A stretch of 64,000 nt of DNA, from NCBI RefSeq assembly GCF_900094585.1, contig NZ_FMAG01000004.1, positions 496,001 to 560,000 on the forward strand, read 5' to 3'. The translations under genes were made by a program, and so were the position numbers. Positions 42,468 through 51,320 of this stretch are shown one piece after another; the stretch's first letter is position 1; every line of letters begins with the position of its first letter. Source of the DNA: Martinezella multihospitum (GTDB lineage Bacteria > Pseudomonadota > Alphaproteobacteria > Rhizobiales > Rhizobiaceae). The notes beneath the pieces are model-generated. The model saw only the letters and a program-made list of their open reading frames with translations, was not told where the DNA came from and searched no databases.

Positions 42468-43793
42468 ATGCCTGCACCGCTTTGCCTTGTCGAAAGCTCG
42501 CCGATATTGCCGAAGTCCGCCGATGTCGTCGTGATCGGCGGGGGGATTGTCGGTGTTTTCGCCGCATACTATCTCGCACGGTCGGGCCTGCGCGTCGCCC
42601 TTGTCGAAAAAGGCAGGATCGGCGCGGAGCAATCCAGCCGCAATTGGGGATGGTGCCGGCAGCAGAACCGCGACGGCCGAGAACTGCCGATCGCGACGAA
42701 AAGCCTCGATCTCTGGGAACGATTTGCCGCTGATAGCGGCGAGGACACAGGCTTCCGCCGCTGCGGCCTGTTCTATCTCAGCAATGACGAACAGGAGATC
42801 GCCGGTTGGGCGCGCTGGCACGACTTTGCCAGAACGGTCGGTGTCACGACGCATATGCTCGACAGCGCTGCGGCGAGCGAGCGTGGGCGTGCCACGGGGC
42901 GCATCTGGAAAGGCGGGGTCTTCTCGCCGACCGACGGTATTGCCGACCCAGCCAATGCGGCGCCGGCGGTTGCACGCGCGATCATGAAGCTCGGCAGCAC
43001 GGTCCATCAGAGTTGCGCTGCCCGCGGCCTGGAAACGGAAGCGGGGCGCGTCAGCGGCGTGATCACCGAAAGCGGCGTGATCCGCACCAGGACCGCAATC
43101 CTTGCCGGTGGCGCCTGGGCGTCATCCTTTTGTCGACAGCTGGGCATCCGCTTTCCTCAAGCCTCCGTTCGTTCGTCCATTCTAGCCGTTTCGGCCGGTG
43201 CCGAAGGCTTGCCGGATGCCTTGCACACCAGCGGCGTCTCGGTCACGCGGCGTGGCGACGGCGGCTATACGCTGGCCATCAGCGGTCGCGGCCGGGTCGA
43301 CGTGACGCCTCAACAATTGCGGTTCTCGTCGCAATTCGTTCCCATGTTCCTTAAGCGGCGAAAAAGCCTGTCACCCGGCGGTCTCGAAGGTTTTCGCTCC
43401 GGTCATGAATCACTGAAACGCTGGCGGCTCGACCGAACGACGCCGATGGAGCATAGGCGCGTTCTCGATCCAAGGCCGGACCATTCTACGATCGAACTGA
43501 CGCATGCGAGGGCACTGGAACTCCTGCCAGAGCTTCACAAGACCAAGATCACGGCCGCCTGGGCCGGCTATATCGACAGCACGCCGGACGGTGTTCCCGG
43601 CATTGGGGAAATACAGAGCCTCCCCGGCTTCATCCTCGCCGCCGGATTTTCCGGCCATGGCTTCGGGATCGGACCCGGCGCCGGCCATTTGATTGCCGAC
43701 ATCGTGACCGGTGCTGCGCCTATCGTCGATCCACTGCCCTATCATCCAAGCCGCTTTGCCTCATCCGTTTGGGGTAAGGTCGCCGATTTCTGA
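42468..43793 (+). CDS. FAD-dependent oxidoreductase (DAO family)
   Basis: A 441-residue flavoprotein. The Rossmann motif GGGIVG is at about residues 24-29, followed by EKGRIGAEQSSRNWGWCRQQ, which marks a subgroup of DadA/glycine-oxidase-like enzymes. A C-terminal GFSGHGFGIGPGAGHL contact is seen. The ATG at 42468 has TGGAG seven bases upstream; a TTG at 42444 with GAGGT is a rival start. Divergent from the Lrp gene, hence probably under its control. It is only distantly similar to the DAO proteins at 31040 and 52827. Confidence 0.87.
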   Translation: MPAPLCLVESSPILPKSADVVVIGGGIVGVFAAYYLARSGLRVALVEKGRIGAEQSSRNWGWCRQQNRDGRELPIATKSLDLWERFAADSGEDTGFRRCGLFYLSNDEQEIAGWARWHDFARTVGVTTHMLDSAAASERGRATGRIWKGGVFSPTDGIADPANAAPAVARAIMKLGSTVHQSCAARGLETEAGRVSGVITESGVIRTRTAILAGGAWASSFCRQLGIRFPQASVRSSILAVSAGAEGLPDALHTSGVSVTRRGDGGYTLAISGRGRVDVTPQQLRFSSQFVPMFLKRRKSLSPGGLEGFRSGHESLKRWRLDRTTPMEHRRVLDPRPDHSTIELTHARALELLPELHKTKITAAWAGYIDSTPDGVPGIGEIQSLPGFILAAGFSGHGFGIGPGAGHLIADIVTGAAPIVDPLPYHPSRFASSVWGKVADF

Positions 43794-43881
43794 GGCACAA
43801 AAAACACTGGTCTTCCGATTATTGAGCAAGCTCCGCAGACGGATGTTATCATCGGCAAGGGGCAACTGCCCCGGAAAGGCG

Positions 43882-44235
43882 ATGGACATGCCTCTGCGCA
43901 TCAAACGAATTTATGAACCCGCTGATGACGGCGACGGCAAGCGTATCCTCGTCGACCGTCTATGGCCTCGCGGCATCAGCAAGAACGACGCTCATATTGA
44001 CGCCTGGCTGAAGGACATCGCCCCGAGCGCCGAGCTGCGACGCTGGTTCGATCATGATCCAAAAAAATGGGATGAATTTCGCCGGCGTTACCAGGATGAA
44101 CTCAAGAAGAACTCGAAGGCGGTGGAAGAGCTTAGAGAGCAGATCGGGCCATCGACTGCCACGCTTCTTTATGGTGCGAGAGACACCGAACACAACAATG
44201 CTATCGTGCTCATGAACTTCATCACCGGGCAGTAG
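43882..44235 (+). CDS. DUF488 family protein
   Basis: A 117-residue small protein with the DUF488 pattern: IKRIYEPADDGDGKRILVDRLWPRGISK at the front and LLYGARDTEHNNAIVL near the end. Function of the family is unknown. The ATG at 43882 or the one two codons later could be used; AAAGG lies upstream. Convergent with the ankyrin gene. Confidence 0.85.
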   Translation: MDMPLRIKRIYEPADDGDGKRILVDRLWPRGISKNDAHIDAWLKDIAPSAELRRWFDHDPKKWDEFRRRYQDELKKNSKAVEELREQIGPSTATLLYGARDTEHNNAIVLMNFITGQ

Positions 44236-44280
44236 ATCGTTGAGCCGCAGTTTATGGCGGTGAAGCTCTCAGCGCGTCCA

Positions 44281-45399
44281 CTAACGCCTGTATGAGGGCG
44301 TTGCGAGCGCAGTTGGATTTGGGTTCAGCGCCACCCACTCGACTGCCAACTCACTTAGACGCCGCGTATCGCCATATTTTCGCTTCACTTCACCGATGAT
44401 CGTTGCCGCCTCTTTCAATTCGGCCGGTGGCAATGGCTTACCAGAACTGAGATGCATCAGCAGCGCGTCAGCCATCTGTTCGAACTCTTTGTCCCAATTT
44501 ATGCCACCATTACCGTCAAGCTCTCTGGCAATGCGCCCTGAAATACGAACGACTTCACCTTGTACTGTATTGGCTGCCCCGCTTGATGGCACCAATAGCC
44601 CCCACAATTCCTGATGGCGATCCTCCCACTTGGCTGCCTTCGCCACAATAGGCGACTTGCCATCGTGCATACTTCGGCGTGGTACAGGAACGACGCCGAA
44701 CAAGACATAGAGCTTATCGAGCGCAGCACTGGTCGCCTCTCTGCTTTCCGGATTGAAGTTGCTACGATGGAATTCGAAATCCGTTCCAATACGCCGCACA
44801 AAGCCCTGTATTTCCGGAGAAATTCGATCATCATCCTTTTGCCCCCGTCCAAGCAAACGCGAGGCGAACGAGCGGATACCGCTCTGCTGGCGCGGCTGCA
44901 TGGCCAGCAACAGTTCAGCCATTTCGGCAATCTGCCGGATTTTCGCGTTACTGCATTGCTGGAGGGCAAGCGCCAATGGGGTCAGACCGCTGTTGTTGGA
45001 AGCATCAACACGTGCGCCGCGTTCAAGCAGAATCCGAGCAGTTTGGATGTTGCCGACTGAAGCAGCCTTGTGAAGCGGGGTATCGCCCCTGCCATCGCTG
45101 CTATTCACATCCGCGCCCAGTTCCAGCAAGACATTGATCTTTCCCTGCCAGTGACCGGCACGATCATGCAGAGGGGTCTCGCCATAGCTGTTGGGTGCAG
45201 AAATGTCCGCGCCCCGATCGACCAGCCATCGTGCAACGTGGTCCGGAAGCTCGTTGAAGGCCAGAGCAGTTCTCTTGAAGGAACCACCACGTGCATTCAC
45301 ATCGCATATATCGAATACAGCCTTGATCACATCGGAATTACCCACCTTCAGCAATTCCTCGAAATTCTTCGGCAGCATCTTCTTCTTGGCTTTAGGCAT
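44281..45399 (-). CDS. Ankyrin-repeat protein with unknown C-terminal domain
   Basis: A 372-residue protein started at MPKAKKKM (45399; GAGG about ten bases upstream); the frame remains open to a GTG at 45603. Residues about 30-150 contain three to four ankyrin repeats (YGETPLHDRAGH, RGDTPLHKAASVGN, SGLTPLALALQ). The C-terminal ~200 residues have no recognisable domain; they include VPRRSMHDGKSPIVAKAAKWEDRHQELW and a helical end. No signal peptide. Ankyrin repeats imply protein binding. No partner is suggested by the neighbours. Confidence 0.8.
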   Translation of the reverse strand: MPKAKKKMLPKNFEELLKVGNSDVIKAVFDICDVNARGGSFKRTALAFNELPDHVARWLVDRGADISAPNSYGETPLHDRAGHWQGKINVLLELGADVNSSDGRGDTPLHKAASVGNIQTARILLERGARVDASNNSGLTPLALALQQCSNAKIRQIAEMAELLLAMQPRQQSGIRSFASRLLGRGQKDDDRISPEIQGFVRRIGTDFEFHRSNFNPESREATSAALDKLYVLFGVVPVPRRSMHDGKSPIVAKAAKWEDRHQELWGLLVPSSGAANTVQGEVVRISGRIARELDGNGGINWDKEFEQMADALLMHLSSGKPLPPAELKEAATIIGEVKRKYGDTRRLSELAVEWVALNPNPTALATPSYRR

Positions 45400-45619
45400 C
45401 GAGTGCAGGCCTCGTTTCTTGGCTAAGGGTAAAATTATTCCAAAGTGATCCGCTACCGTCCCTGTTAAAATTGATCCGTCTCGGGCATCGATTGGCTCAT
45501 GTAAATCAATGCGCTTCGAGAACAGGAAACAATATCGACCCGTACCGGAACCAATCCTATAAACTTCCAATTTGCGCACCAATTCGTCAAAGACAATTTC
45601 CACATGTCGATCAACAAGG

Positions 45620-45780
45620 ATTTCAGGACGATGGCGGCCGCAAATGGGATCGCGGACGATAAGGCCTATAGTGCCATCACCCGCCGCGCCGTTGGCATCG
45701 GTGATGGGTTGCTCAGGGTCTCCGTCGGCCTGGAAGCTGAAGAGGATCTGCTGTCGGATTTCGCCGCAAGCCTCGGGTAG
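45620..45780 (+). pseudogene. C-terminal relic of a Cys/Met-metabolism PLP enzyme (cystathionine gamma-synthase-like)
   Basis: About 50 residues ending SDFAASLG then a stop. The segment ITRRAVGIGDGLLRVSVGLEAEEDL matches the conserved end of cystathionine/O-acetylhomoserine-type enzymes, where the sequence GLxRLSVGLEDxxDL is typical. The upstream ~350 residues, including the PLP lysine, are absent. In their place lies the start region of the ankyrin gene on the other strand. It is best read as what was left after a rearrangement. Confidence 0.6.
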
Positions 45781-45831
45781 ATCGAATTGACCGCCGCCCT
45801 CGTCCGAAGGCGAAAACGCTTCGGAACCTCC

Positions 45832-46962
45832 TTATCTACCTCGGGCGACCGCCAGCGCTGAGACATCCCCGGTCGGCAGAAGCCGTGCCATCGCGCTCAA
45901 CAGATCCGTCTGCGATATCAGACCAAGGACACGCCAATCGGCATCAACGACGATGACCGCATGTGTGCGTCCGTCCGTCAGAACAGGCAGGAGCGAAAGA
46001 GCAGGATCGGCCGCATCGGCGACAGCCGGTTTCGATATGGCATGCGCGATGGTGTCGAGGCCGCCCGAGAGTTCGCGCAAGCCGACCGTGCCGATCAGGC
46101 GGCCCTCCCGATCCTTGACCGGCAACGTGCGAATATTGTGCTTCAGCAGAAGATGTCGCGCGTGATCCGGCTCGGCATCCTCGCCAATGGCGATGACATC
46201 ACGCGACATGATGTCAGCACAGCTTATGTCTCCATGCGATCGCACCGCTGCCTGCAATTCGACCTGCCGCAAGAGGCGGCTAAGGTCTGCGCGATCGATA
46301 TCGAAGGTCTCGTCGAGTACATCCAGGGCAGCATCGACGTCTTCTTCTCGAAAGCCCACCCGCAAGGGCGGCGGCAGATCACGTGTCTGATGGGTATTCT
46401 CGGCAGGCTTTGCAAGGACATGCGGATAATTGCGCCTGGAGAGCTTGTGAAACACAAGTCCGAGACCGACGAGTATGCAGGAGTTCAAGGCAACCGGCAC
46501 GAACGGAAACAGGAAGCCCCAGCCCGCAACGACTGGGCCGCCAAGAACGGCGGTCAAGGCTGCAGCACCCCCCGGCGGATGCAGGCATCGCGTAAATGAC
46601 ATCGCTCCTATCGCAAGCGAGACTCCGACCCCGATTGCGATGATCGGATCGTGGATGAGATAGGCGGCGATGATACCCATCATGGCCGAAATGGTATTAC
46701 CGCCGATAATCGACCAAGGCTGGGCAAGCGGGCTTGCCGGAACGGCGAAAAGCAGCACCGCGGACGCTCCCATCGGCGCGACGATGAGTGGAAGATGCGG
46801 TCCCTGCCCGAAGAGATAGCCGCTGATGATCCCGGTAAGGCCGATGCCGATCAAGGCGCCAAGACACGCGATCAGCCGCTCGCGCAGGGTCGCTCCGGCG
46901 AGGATCGGGGAAAACAGGCGAAACCGGCTGGCTCCCGCCTGGTGGGACTCTGGATGCTGCAT
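45832..46962 (-). CDS. HPP-family membrane protein with C-terminal CBS pair
   Basis: A 376-residue protein. Residues about 25-190 hold four to five membrane helices with the family hallmark CLHPPGGAAAL (about 127-137). Residues about 240-370 are two CBS domains (ADIMSRDVIAIGEDA, THAVIVVDADWRVLGLISQTDLL). HPP proteins have been linked to nitrite transport in plastids and cyanobacteria; CBS pairs bind adenine nucleotides. The bacterial HPP-CBS fusion is common but little studied. It follows the LysR gene on the same strand by 53 bases. Confidence 0.88.
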   Translation of the reverse strand: MQHPESHQAGASRFRLFSPILAGATLRERLIACLGALIGIGLTGIISGYLFGQGPHLPLIVAPMGASAVLLFAVPASPLAQPWSIIGGNTISAMMGIIAAYLIHDPIIAIGVGVSLAIGAMSFTRCLHPPGGAAALTAVLGGPVVAGWGFLFPFVPVALNSCILVGLGLVFHKLSRRNYPHVLAKPAENTHQTRDLPPPLRVGFREEDVDAALDVLDETFDIDRADLSRLLRQVELQAAVRSHGDISCADIMSRDVIAIGEDAEPDHARHLLLKHNIRTLPVKDREGRLIGTVGLRELSGGLDTIAHAISKPAVADAADPALSLLPVLTDGRTHAVIVVDADWRVLGLISQTDLLSAMARLLPTGDVSALAVARGR

Positions 46963-47015
46963 GATGAAACCAGTTTTAGAGAAGGGTATTCCTTGGATGA
47001 ACGGCAGGAGGCTGG

Positions 47016-47921
47016 CTAGTTCGGCGCTAGCGGCAGGCTCTTGCCCTTGGTGGCACCGAGAACTTCATGAAACGCATCGAACGAACTCGGGCGATTATTC
47101 TTGCGGGAGATAAGGATCGTGTCGACGGCAGCGAGCTGATGTGTCGCCGATGTCGACGGCCAGTGCATGAGATCGAGAACCGACTTTGGCATGACACCGG
47201 CTGCGTTGCCGGTCGCAACACTGGCCAGAATGGCATGATAGGAGCCAAGTTCGGTGGTCGGCAGAGAGCTCGACTTGCGTGCCCAGCCTTCTGCAATCCT
47301 GCGATAAGTGCATCCGGGCTCAAGGGCAGCAATCGATCCTACACGCAAATCGGCAGCCGATCGGATCGACGGATGCCCGGATGGCAGCAGGAGCAGCAGA
47401 TCCTCGACAAATACCGGTTCGGCCTCGAGTTGTTTGAGCTCAGCCGCAAAACTTGGATCTTCATCCAGCATCGCTTTTGGCGGCCGGGCGATCAGCGCGC
47501 AGTCCAGAACATCGCGCAGAACATCTTGAGCAAGATCGCGGGAAGCGCCAAGCGTCAGCTGGAGCGATACATCCGGCCACATGTGGTTGAACCGGCTGAG
47601 CGCCGCAGGCAACCGGCTTGCCGCCGTGCTTTCCATCGTTCCCAGACGCAATGTGCCCGTTGGGCGCTGGGGCCTGACCGCCTGACGCGCCTCGAGCGCA
47701 AGCGCGGCGAGCCGATTGGCATAGAGGTGAAATGTCTCGCCTTCTTTCGTCAGCGTCATCTTCTTGCCGTCGCGGCTGAAGAGCAGGACGCCCAGATAGT
47801 CTTCCAACTGCTGGATACGCGTCGTCACATTCGACGGCACACGTCCCACGGCCTTCGCAGCCTTGGTCACGCTGCGGTCACTGGCCACGGCAAGGAAGAT
47901 CTCGATTGATGAGAGGTCCAA
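47016..47921 (-). CDS. LysR-family transcriptional regulator
   Basis: A 301-residue regulator from a TTG. The winged helix is at residues 1-60 (IEIFLAVASDRSVTKAAKAVGRVPSNVTTRIQQLEDYLG), followed by a periplasmic-binding-type effector domain (about 90-295). It precedes the HPP-CBS gene on the same strand and is divergent from the cyclo-ligase gene. Which of these it controls is open. Confidence 0.9.
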   Translation of the reverse strand: MDLSSIEIFLAVASDRSVTKAAKAVGRVPSNVTTRIQQLEDYLGVLLFSRDGKKMTLTKEGETFHLYANRLAALALEARQAVRPQRPTGTLRLGTMESTAASRLPAALSRFNHMWPDVSLQLTLGASRDLAQDVLRDVLDCALIARPPKAMLDEDPSFAAELKQLEAEPVFVEDLLLLLPSGHPSIRSAADLRVGSIAALEPGCTYRRIAEGWARKSSSLPTTELGSYHAILASVATGNAAGVMPKSVLDLMHWPSTSATHQLAAVDTILISRKNNRPSSFDAFHEVLGATKGKSLPLAPN

Positions 47922-48035
47922 TGAAAAGATCTCGATTCAGGAATTAAGTTGTCTTATCATTCCCTATATAAAAATCATTGTCGCAGCTCAAGCATGTTTC
48001 GGCATCGAGCCAGGGGATGGAGTTCTGACCGGCGG

Positions 48036-48719
48036 ATGGCAAAATCAGATCGACATCAAACCGACGAGGCAATCCGCGAATACGCGTCGCCTGCCTGCAT
48101 GCTGCACGAGGTCGATCCGGCCTATAGCGGCATTTCGCCCGATGAGGACCAGATCTCTGATATTTTCAAATGGCGAAAGGCTGAGCGGCAAAGGCTGATC
48201 GGCGAGCGAAAGGCGCTGCCAATTGCAAAGCGTGAAGAATATGCAGGCGCAATTGCTGCCTATCTCGATCAGGTTGTCACCGATATCGACGGCAGACACA
48301 TCAGCCTGTTCTGGCCCTTCTCGGGAGAGCCGGACCTGAGAGGATGGATGGCGGCCTTGACGGCCCGCGGCGCGAACTGCCTGTTGCCGGTCGTCGTGGC
48401 CAAGGCAACCCCCCTGATATTCCGATCATGGAAAACGGGGGAGCCGCTCGAACACGGGGTATGGAACATTCCCGTGCCGGCAGAGGGCAGGCAAGCGGTT
48501 CCGGATATCGTCATCGCGCCCCTGGTCGGCTTCGATTCACGTCATTACCGTCTTGGTTATGGAGGCGGATTTTTCGACAGAACCCTTGCGGCCCTGAAGC
48601 GCAAGCCCTTGGTCATCGGTGTCGGCTTCGAAACGCAGAGGATCGATACCATCCGCCCGCTCGCTCATGACATTCCGATGGACGTGATCGTCACGCAAGC
48701 AGGGCCGCGCTATCGATGA
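48036..48719 (+). CDS. 5-formyltetrahydrofolate cyclo-ligase family protein
   Basis: A 227-residue protein. The N-terminal ~50 residues (EYASPACMLHEVDPAYSG) are followed by the cyclo-ligase fold: KWRKAERQRLIGERKALP, and the phosphate/folate loops PDIVIAPLVGFDSRHYRLGYGGGFFDRTL and GVGFETQR. The enzyme would convert 5-formyl-THF to 5,10-methenyl-THF with ATP. The start at 48036 is uncertain; the frame runs to 47949 and ribosome-site support is weak. A catabolic paralogue rather than the housekeeping enzyme is possible. Confidence 0.85.
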   Translation: MAKSDRHQTDEAIREYASPACMLHEVDPAYSGISPDEDQISDIFKWRKAERQRLIGERKALPIAKREEYAGAIAAYLDQVVTDIDGRHISLFWPFSGEPDLRGWMAALTARGANCLLPVVVAKATPLIFRSWKTGEPLEHGVWNIPVPAEGRQAVPDIVIAPLVGFDSRHYRLGYGGGFFDRTLAALKRKPLVIGVGFETQRIDTIRPLAHDIPMDVIVTQAGPRYR

Positions 48720-48911
48720 GCTCAATGCCCTTTTTCCTGCCGGGCTTTGAATCTGCCGCTTCCGATGGGATGCCAAATAGAGTGGCAGATCGCCGCCCAA
48801 ACGGGCAGCGGTTCATGCCTGCGCTGCGATATACCCGGCCGGATCAACACCTGCACTTACTGGCACATGAATTGCGTCTTTACGATCGATCCATCGGAAG
48901 AGACGATATTT

Positions 48912-49232
48912 ATGCTGTCCATTCTCCTGCCGCTACTTTTGAGCATTTCCCTCGGTTTGAGCTGGAATAGGTTTCTGCTCACCTTCGCAAGCCGCGGTGA
49001 CAGTCTTCAAAACCAGATGCCGGTTACGATGGTCGCGGCGGCCGTCAGCCTGACCGCCCTTGCATTGTCCTTTGCCGATAAGGGGCCGTTGCTGGGAGGC
49101 GCCATCGTCCTACTCGGTCTGCTGCTCGCGGCCATCAGCAAGAACCTCTCCCAACCCATTGCCATTGTGGCGCTTTCCGCCGTCAGCCTTGCGGCCTATC
49201 TCCAGTTCACAGCGCACGCATTGAGCCACTGA
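48912..49232 (+). CDS. Small hypothetical membrane protein
   Basis: A 106-residue hydrophobic protein from the ATG at 48912 (GGAAGAGA about nine bases upstream). Three membrane helices are likely, at about residues 2-18, 36-72 (possibly two) and 78-100. The longer frame to 48747 has Cys-rich, non-coherent sequence and is not preferred. No family recognised. It stands alone after the cyclo-ligase gene. Confidence 0.6.
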   Translation: MLSILLPLLLSISLGLSWNRFLLTFASRGDSLQNQMPVTMVAAAVSLTALALSFADKGPLLGGAIVLLGLLLAAISKNLSQPIAIVALSAVSLAAYLQFTAHALSH

Positions 49233-49701
49233 TATCCATTAAATCGGCATCCGATGCCGTGACGCCCCATGTCACCTAAAGGATTTCCATAAAATCCGCT
49301 CAGCTTTGACTGACCTGCCTTGAGCGCGGCGAATTAGCGACGAGGCCCCGCCGCGCTATTGCCAAATGGCAAGCCCGCACCACCGCTCGCCATCCACACG
49401 CCTCCGTCGGTGAAATCCGAGGCGCCGGATCAATTCCCTCTGACATCCGAGTGGCGATTTTTCGTGAAAAGCCTCGCCGCGACATATCGACCGCTGGAGG
49501 CCTGACGATCCTGACAGGGCTCGGCGTCGCCCCCGCACCACGTAATTGGCAGCAAAAACAGGATTGTATATTCTTACAACATCTATTGTGTACGCAGATT
49601 ATACAATTTTATTGACTCGATGATCTGCCTGTGCGACCTTTCTCCCATCAGCAGGAACCGGCGGGTTCAGTTCCCTGCAAAATTCCAAGGAGGAGGTCGC
49701 A
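49233..49701. promoter_or_regulatory. Long intergenic region ahead of the GntR/FCD operon
   Basis: About 470 bases. The first part holds small hairpins (CGGCAT-CCG-ATGCCG near 49245, GGATTT-N5-AAATCC near 49280) that may end the preceding transcript. The middle (49320-49550) shows nothing recognisable. The last 120 bases are AT-rich with two inverted repeats and a TTGACT hexamer, consistent with promoter and operator sites for the operon at 49702. Confidence 0.5.
49564..49607. promoter_or_regulatory. Two inverted repeats, candidate GntR/FCD operators
   Basis: TTGTA-N6-TACAA at 49564-49579, and ATTGTGTA-N7-TATACAAT at 49585-49607 (one mismatch). Both share a TTGTA/TACAA core, suggesting two sites for one dimeric regulator. 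Position 95-138 bases before the GntR gene suggests autoregulation of the operon. Confidence 0.55.
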
Positions 49702-50412
49702 ATGAAGGGCGGGAAGAGCAATCTTTACGACGATCTGAAGCGTCAAATTCTGACGATGGAGCTCGATCCCGATCAGGATTTGGACGAAGCAAGCCTCAGC
49801 GAGCAATACGGCCTCTCCCGCACACCCGTCCGGGAAATCTTTCGGCGCCTCGAAGGCGAAGGCTATATCGACATCCGGGCCAATCGCGGCGCGCGCGTCA
49901 GCCCGATGAACCATCAGACCCTCAGGCACTTCTTCCTGGTGGCGCCGATGATCTATGCCGCAATCGGCCGACTCGCGGTGCAGAACTTCAAGCCGAAGCA
50001 ACTCGTGGATCTGAAGGAGACGCAGGATCGGTTCCGATCGGCAAGCAGCTCGGGCGATGCTCTCGCCATGGTGCTGGAGAACAATCGCTTCCACGAAATC
50101 ATCGGCGAAATGTCGTTCAACGCCTATCTGCAGCCGAGCCTGGGCCGCCTGCTGATCGACCATGCACGGATCGGCCACACCTTTTTCCGGCCGAAGAACG
50201 ACGACATGCGCGAACGGCTTCAACTCGCCGTGGAGCATCATGACGGCTTCATCGAGGCGATCGCGCGGCATGATGAAGACACCGTCGTGGACCTGGTCTT
50301 CGAACATTGGGAACTGTCGCGCGAGAACATGGAAATGTTCATCGCGCCGCAAGGAATGAAGGCGGATGCGCTCGTCGAAGTGCCCGTCACATCGATGGAG
50401 AAATCGTCTTGA
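49702..50412 (+). CDS. GntR-family regulator, FCD type
   Basis: A 236-residue regulator with AGGAGG upstream of the ATG. The winged helix lies at about 8-70 (LYDDLKRQILTMELDPDQDL, YGLSRTPVREIFRRLEGEGYI). The helical FCD effector domain spans about 80-215, with the metal-binding Asp/His pattern readable in NNRFHEIIGE and VEHHDGFIEAI. It is the first gene of the operon, ending in overlap with the DapA-family gene, so it is probably autoregulated. Hydroxyproline operons of rhizobia are controlled by a GntR regulator (HypR), which fits. Confidence 0.9.
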   Translation: MKGGKSNLYDDLKRQILTMELDPDQDLDEASLSEQYGLSRTPVREIFRRLEGEGYIDIRANRGARVSPMNHQTLRHFFLVAPMIYAAIGRLAVQNFKPKQLVDLKETQDRFRSASSSGDALAMVLENNRFHEIIGEMSFNAYLQPSLGRLLIDHARIGHTFFRPKNDDMRERLQLAVEHHDGFIEAIARHDEDTVVDLVFEHWELSRENMEMFIAPQGMKADALVEVPVTSMEKSS

Positions 50413-51320
50413 ATTTCGAAGGCATCTATACGCCGGCGATCACGCCGCATGGACCGGACGGCCAGATAGACAAGGCTGCATTCGCAGCCGTCCTGGAATC
50501 GCTCGTCGAGGCCAAGGTCCATGGCATCATCATCGGCGGCTCCACGGGCGAATATTATGCCCAATCCATGCAGGAACGGCTCGATCTTGCGGCGTACGCC
50601 AAGCAGGTCATCGCAAAGCGTCTGCCGCTGATCGTCGGCACCGGAGCGACCCGTACCGAGGACTCGGTCGCCTATGCCACGGCAGCAAAAGAGATCGGCG
50701 CGGATGCCATCCTCGTGACGTCGCCGCCCTATGCCCTGCCGACGGAGAAGGAAAATGCCATTCACGCATTGACGGTCGACCGCGCCGCCGATCTGCCGAT
50801 CATGCTCTACAACTACCCTGCCCGCATGGGTGTGATGATGGGCGACGAATATTTCTCGCGCGTCGGCAAATCCAAGAATGTGAGAGCGATCAAGGAAAGT
50901 TCGGGAGAGATGGCGAACGTCCATCTGCTGGCACGGAAATTTCCTCACATCGCCCTGTCTTGCGGCTGGGATGACCAGGCGCTCGAATTCTTCGCCTGGG
51001 GGGCAAAAAGCTGGGTGTGCGCCGGCTCGAACTTCCTGCCGCGGGAACACGTCGCGCTCTACGAAGCCTGCGTGCTCGAGAAGAATTTCGACAAGGGCCG
51101 CGCTATCATGTCGGCGATGCTGCCGCTGATGGATTTTCTCGAAACCGGCAAGTTCGTGCAATCGATCAAGCATGGCTGCGAAATCATCGGCCTCAAGGCC
51201 GGCCCTGTCCGCGCGCCGCTGCGCGGAATGACCTCCGAGGAAAAAAGAACCCTCCAGACTGTCGTCGCCACCTTGAAGCGCACGGTCGCCCAGATCACGT
51301 CGGGAGCCAATCATGCATGA
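50409..51320 (+). CDS. DapA-family lyase/deaminase
   Basis: A 303-residue (beta/alpha)8 aldolase-class I enzyme. It uses a TTG start overlapping the regulator stop, with GGAG eight bases upstream. The Schiff-base Lys is Lys162 (AIKESSG) and the catalytic Tyr is Tyr134 (LYNYPAR); the GGSTGE anion loop is at 43-48. In hydroxyproline pathways this family supplies HypD, which deaminates 1-pyrroline-4-hydroxy-2-carboxylate to 2-oxoglutarate semialdehyde. The neighbours (ALDH, DAO oxidase, proline racemase homologue) support that reading, but other oxoacid aldolase activities are possible. Confidence 0.86.
   Translation: MNFEGIYTPAITPHGPDGQIDKAAFAAVLESLVEAKVHGIIIGGSTGEYYAQSMQERLDLAAYAKQVIAKRLPLIVGTGATRTEDSVAYATAAKEIGADAILVTSPPYALPTEKENAIHALTVDRAADLPIMLYNYPARMGVMMGDEYFSRVGKSKNVRAIKESSGEMANVHLLARKFPHIALSCGWDDQALEFFAWGAKSWVCAGSNFLPREHVALYEACVLEKNFDKGRAIMSAMLPLMDFLETGKFVQSIKHGCEIIGLKAGPVRAPLRGMTSEEKRTLQTVVATLKRTVAQITSGANHA

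Noticed and set aside
48716..48970. 84-codon frame between the cyclo-ligase and the small membrane protein
   Set aside because: Overlaps the better-supported membrane protein frame and has no coherent hydrophobic or domain pattern.
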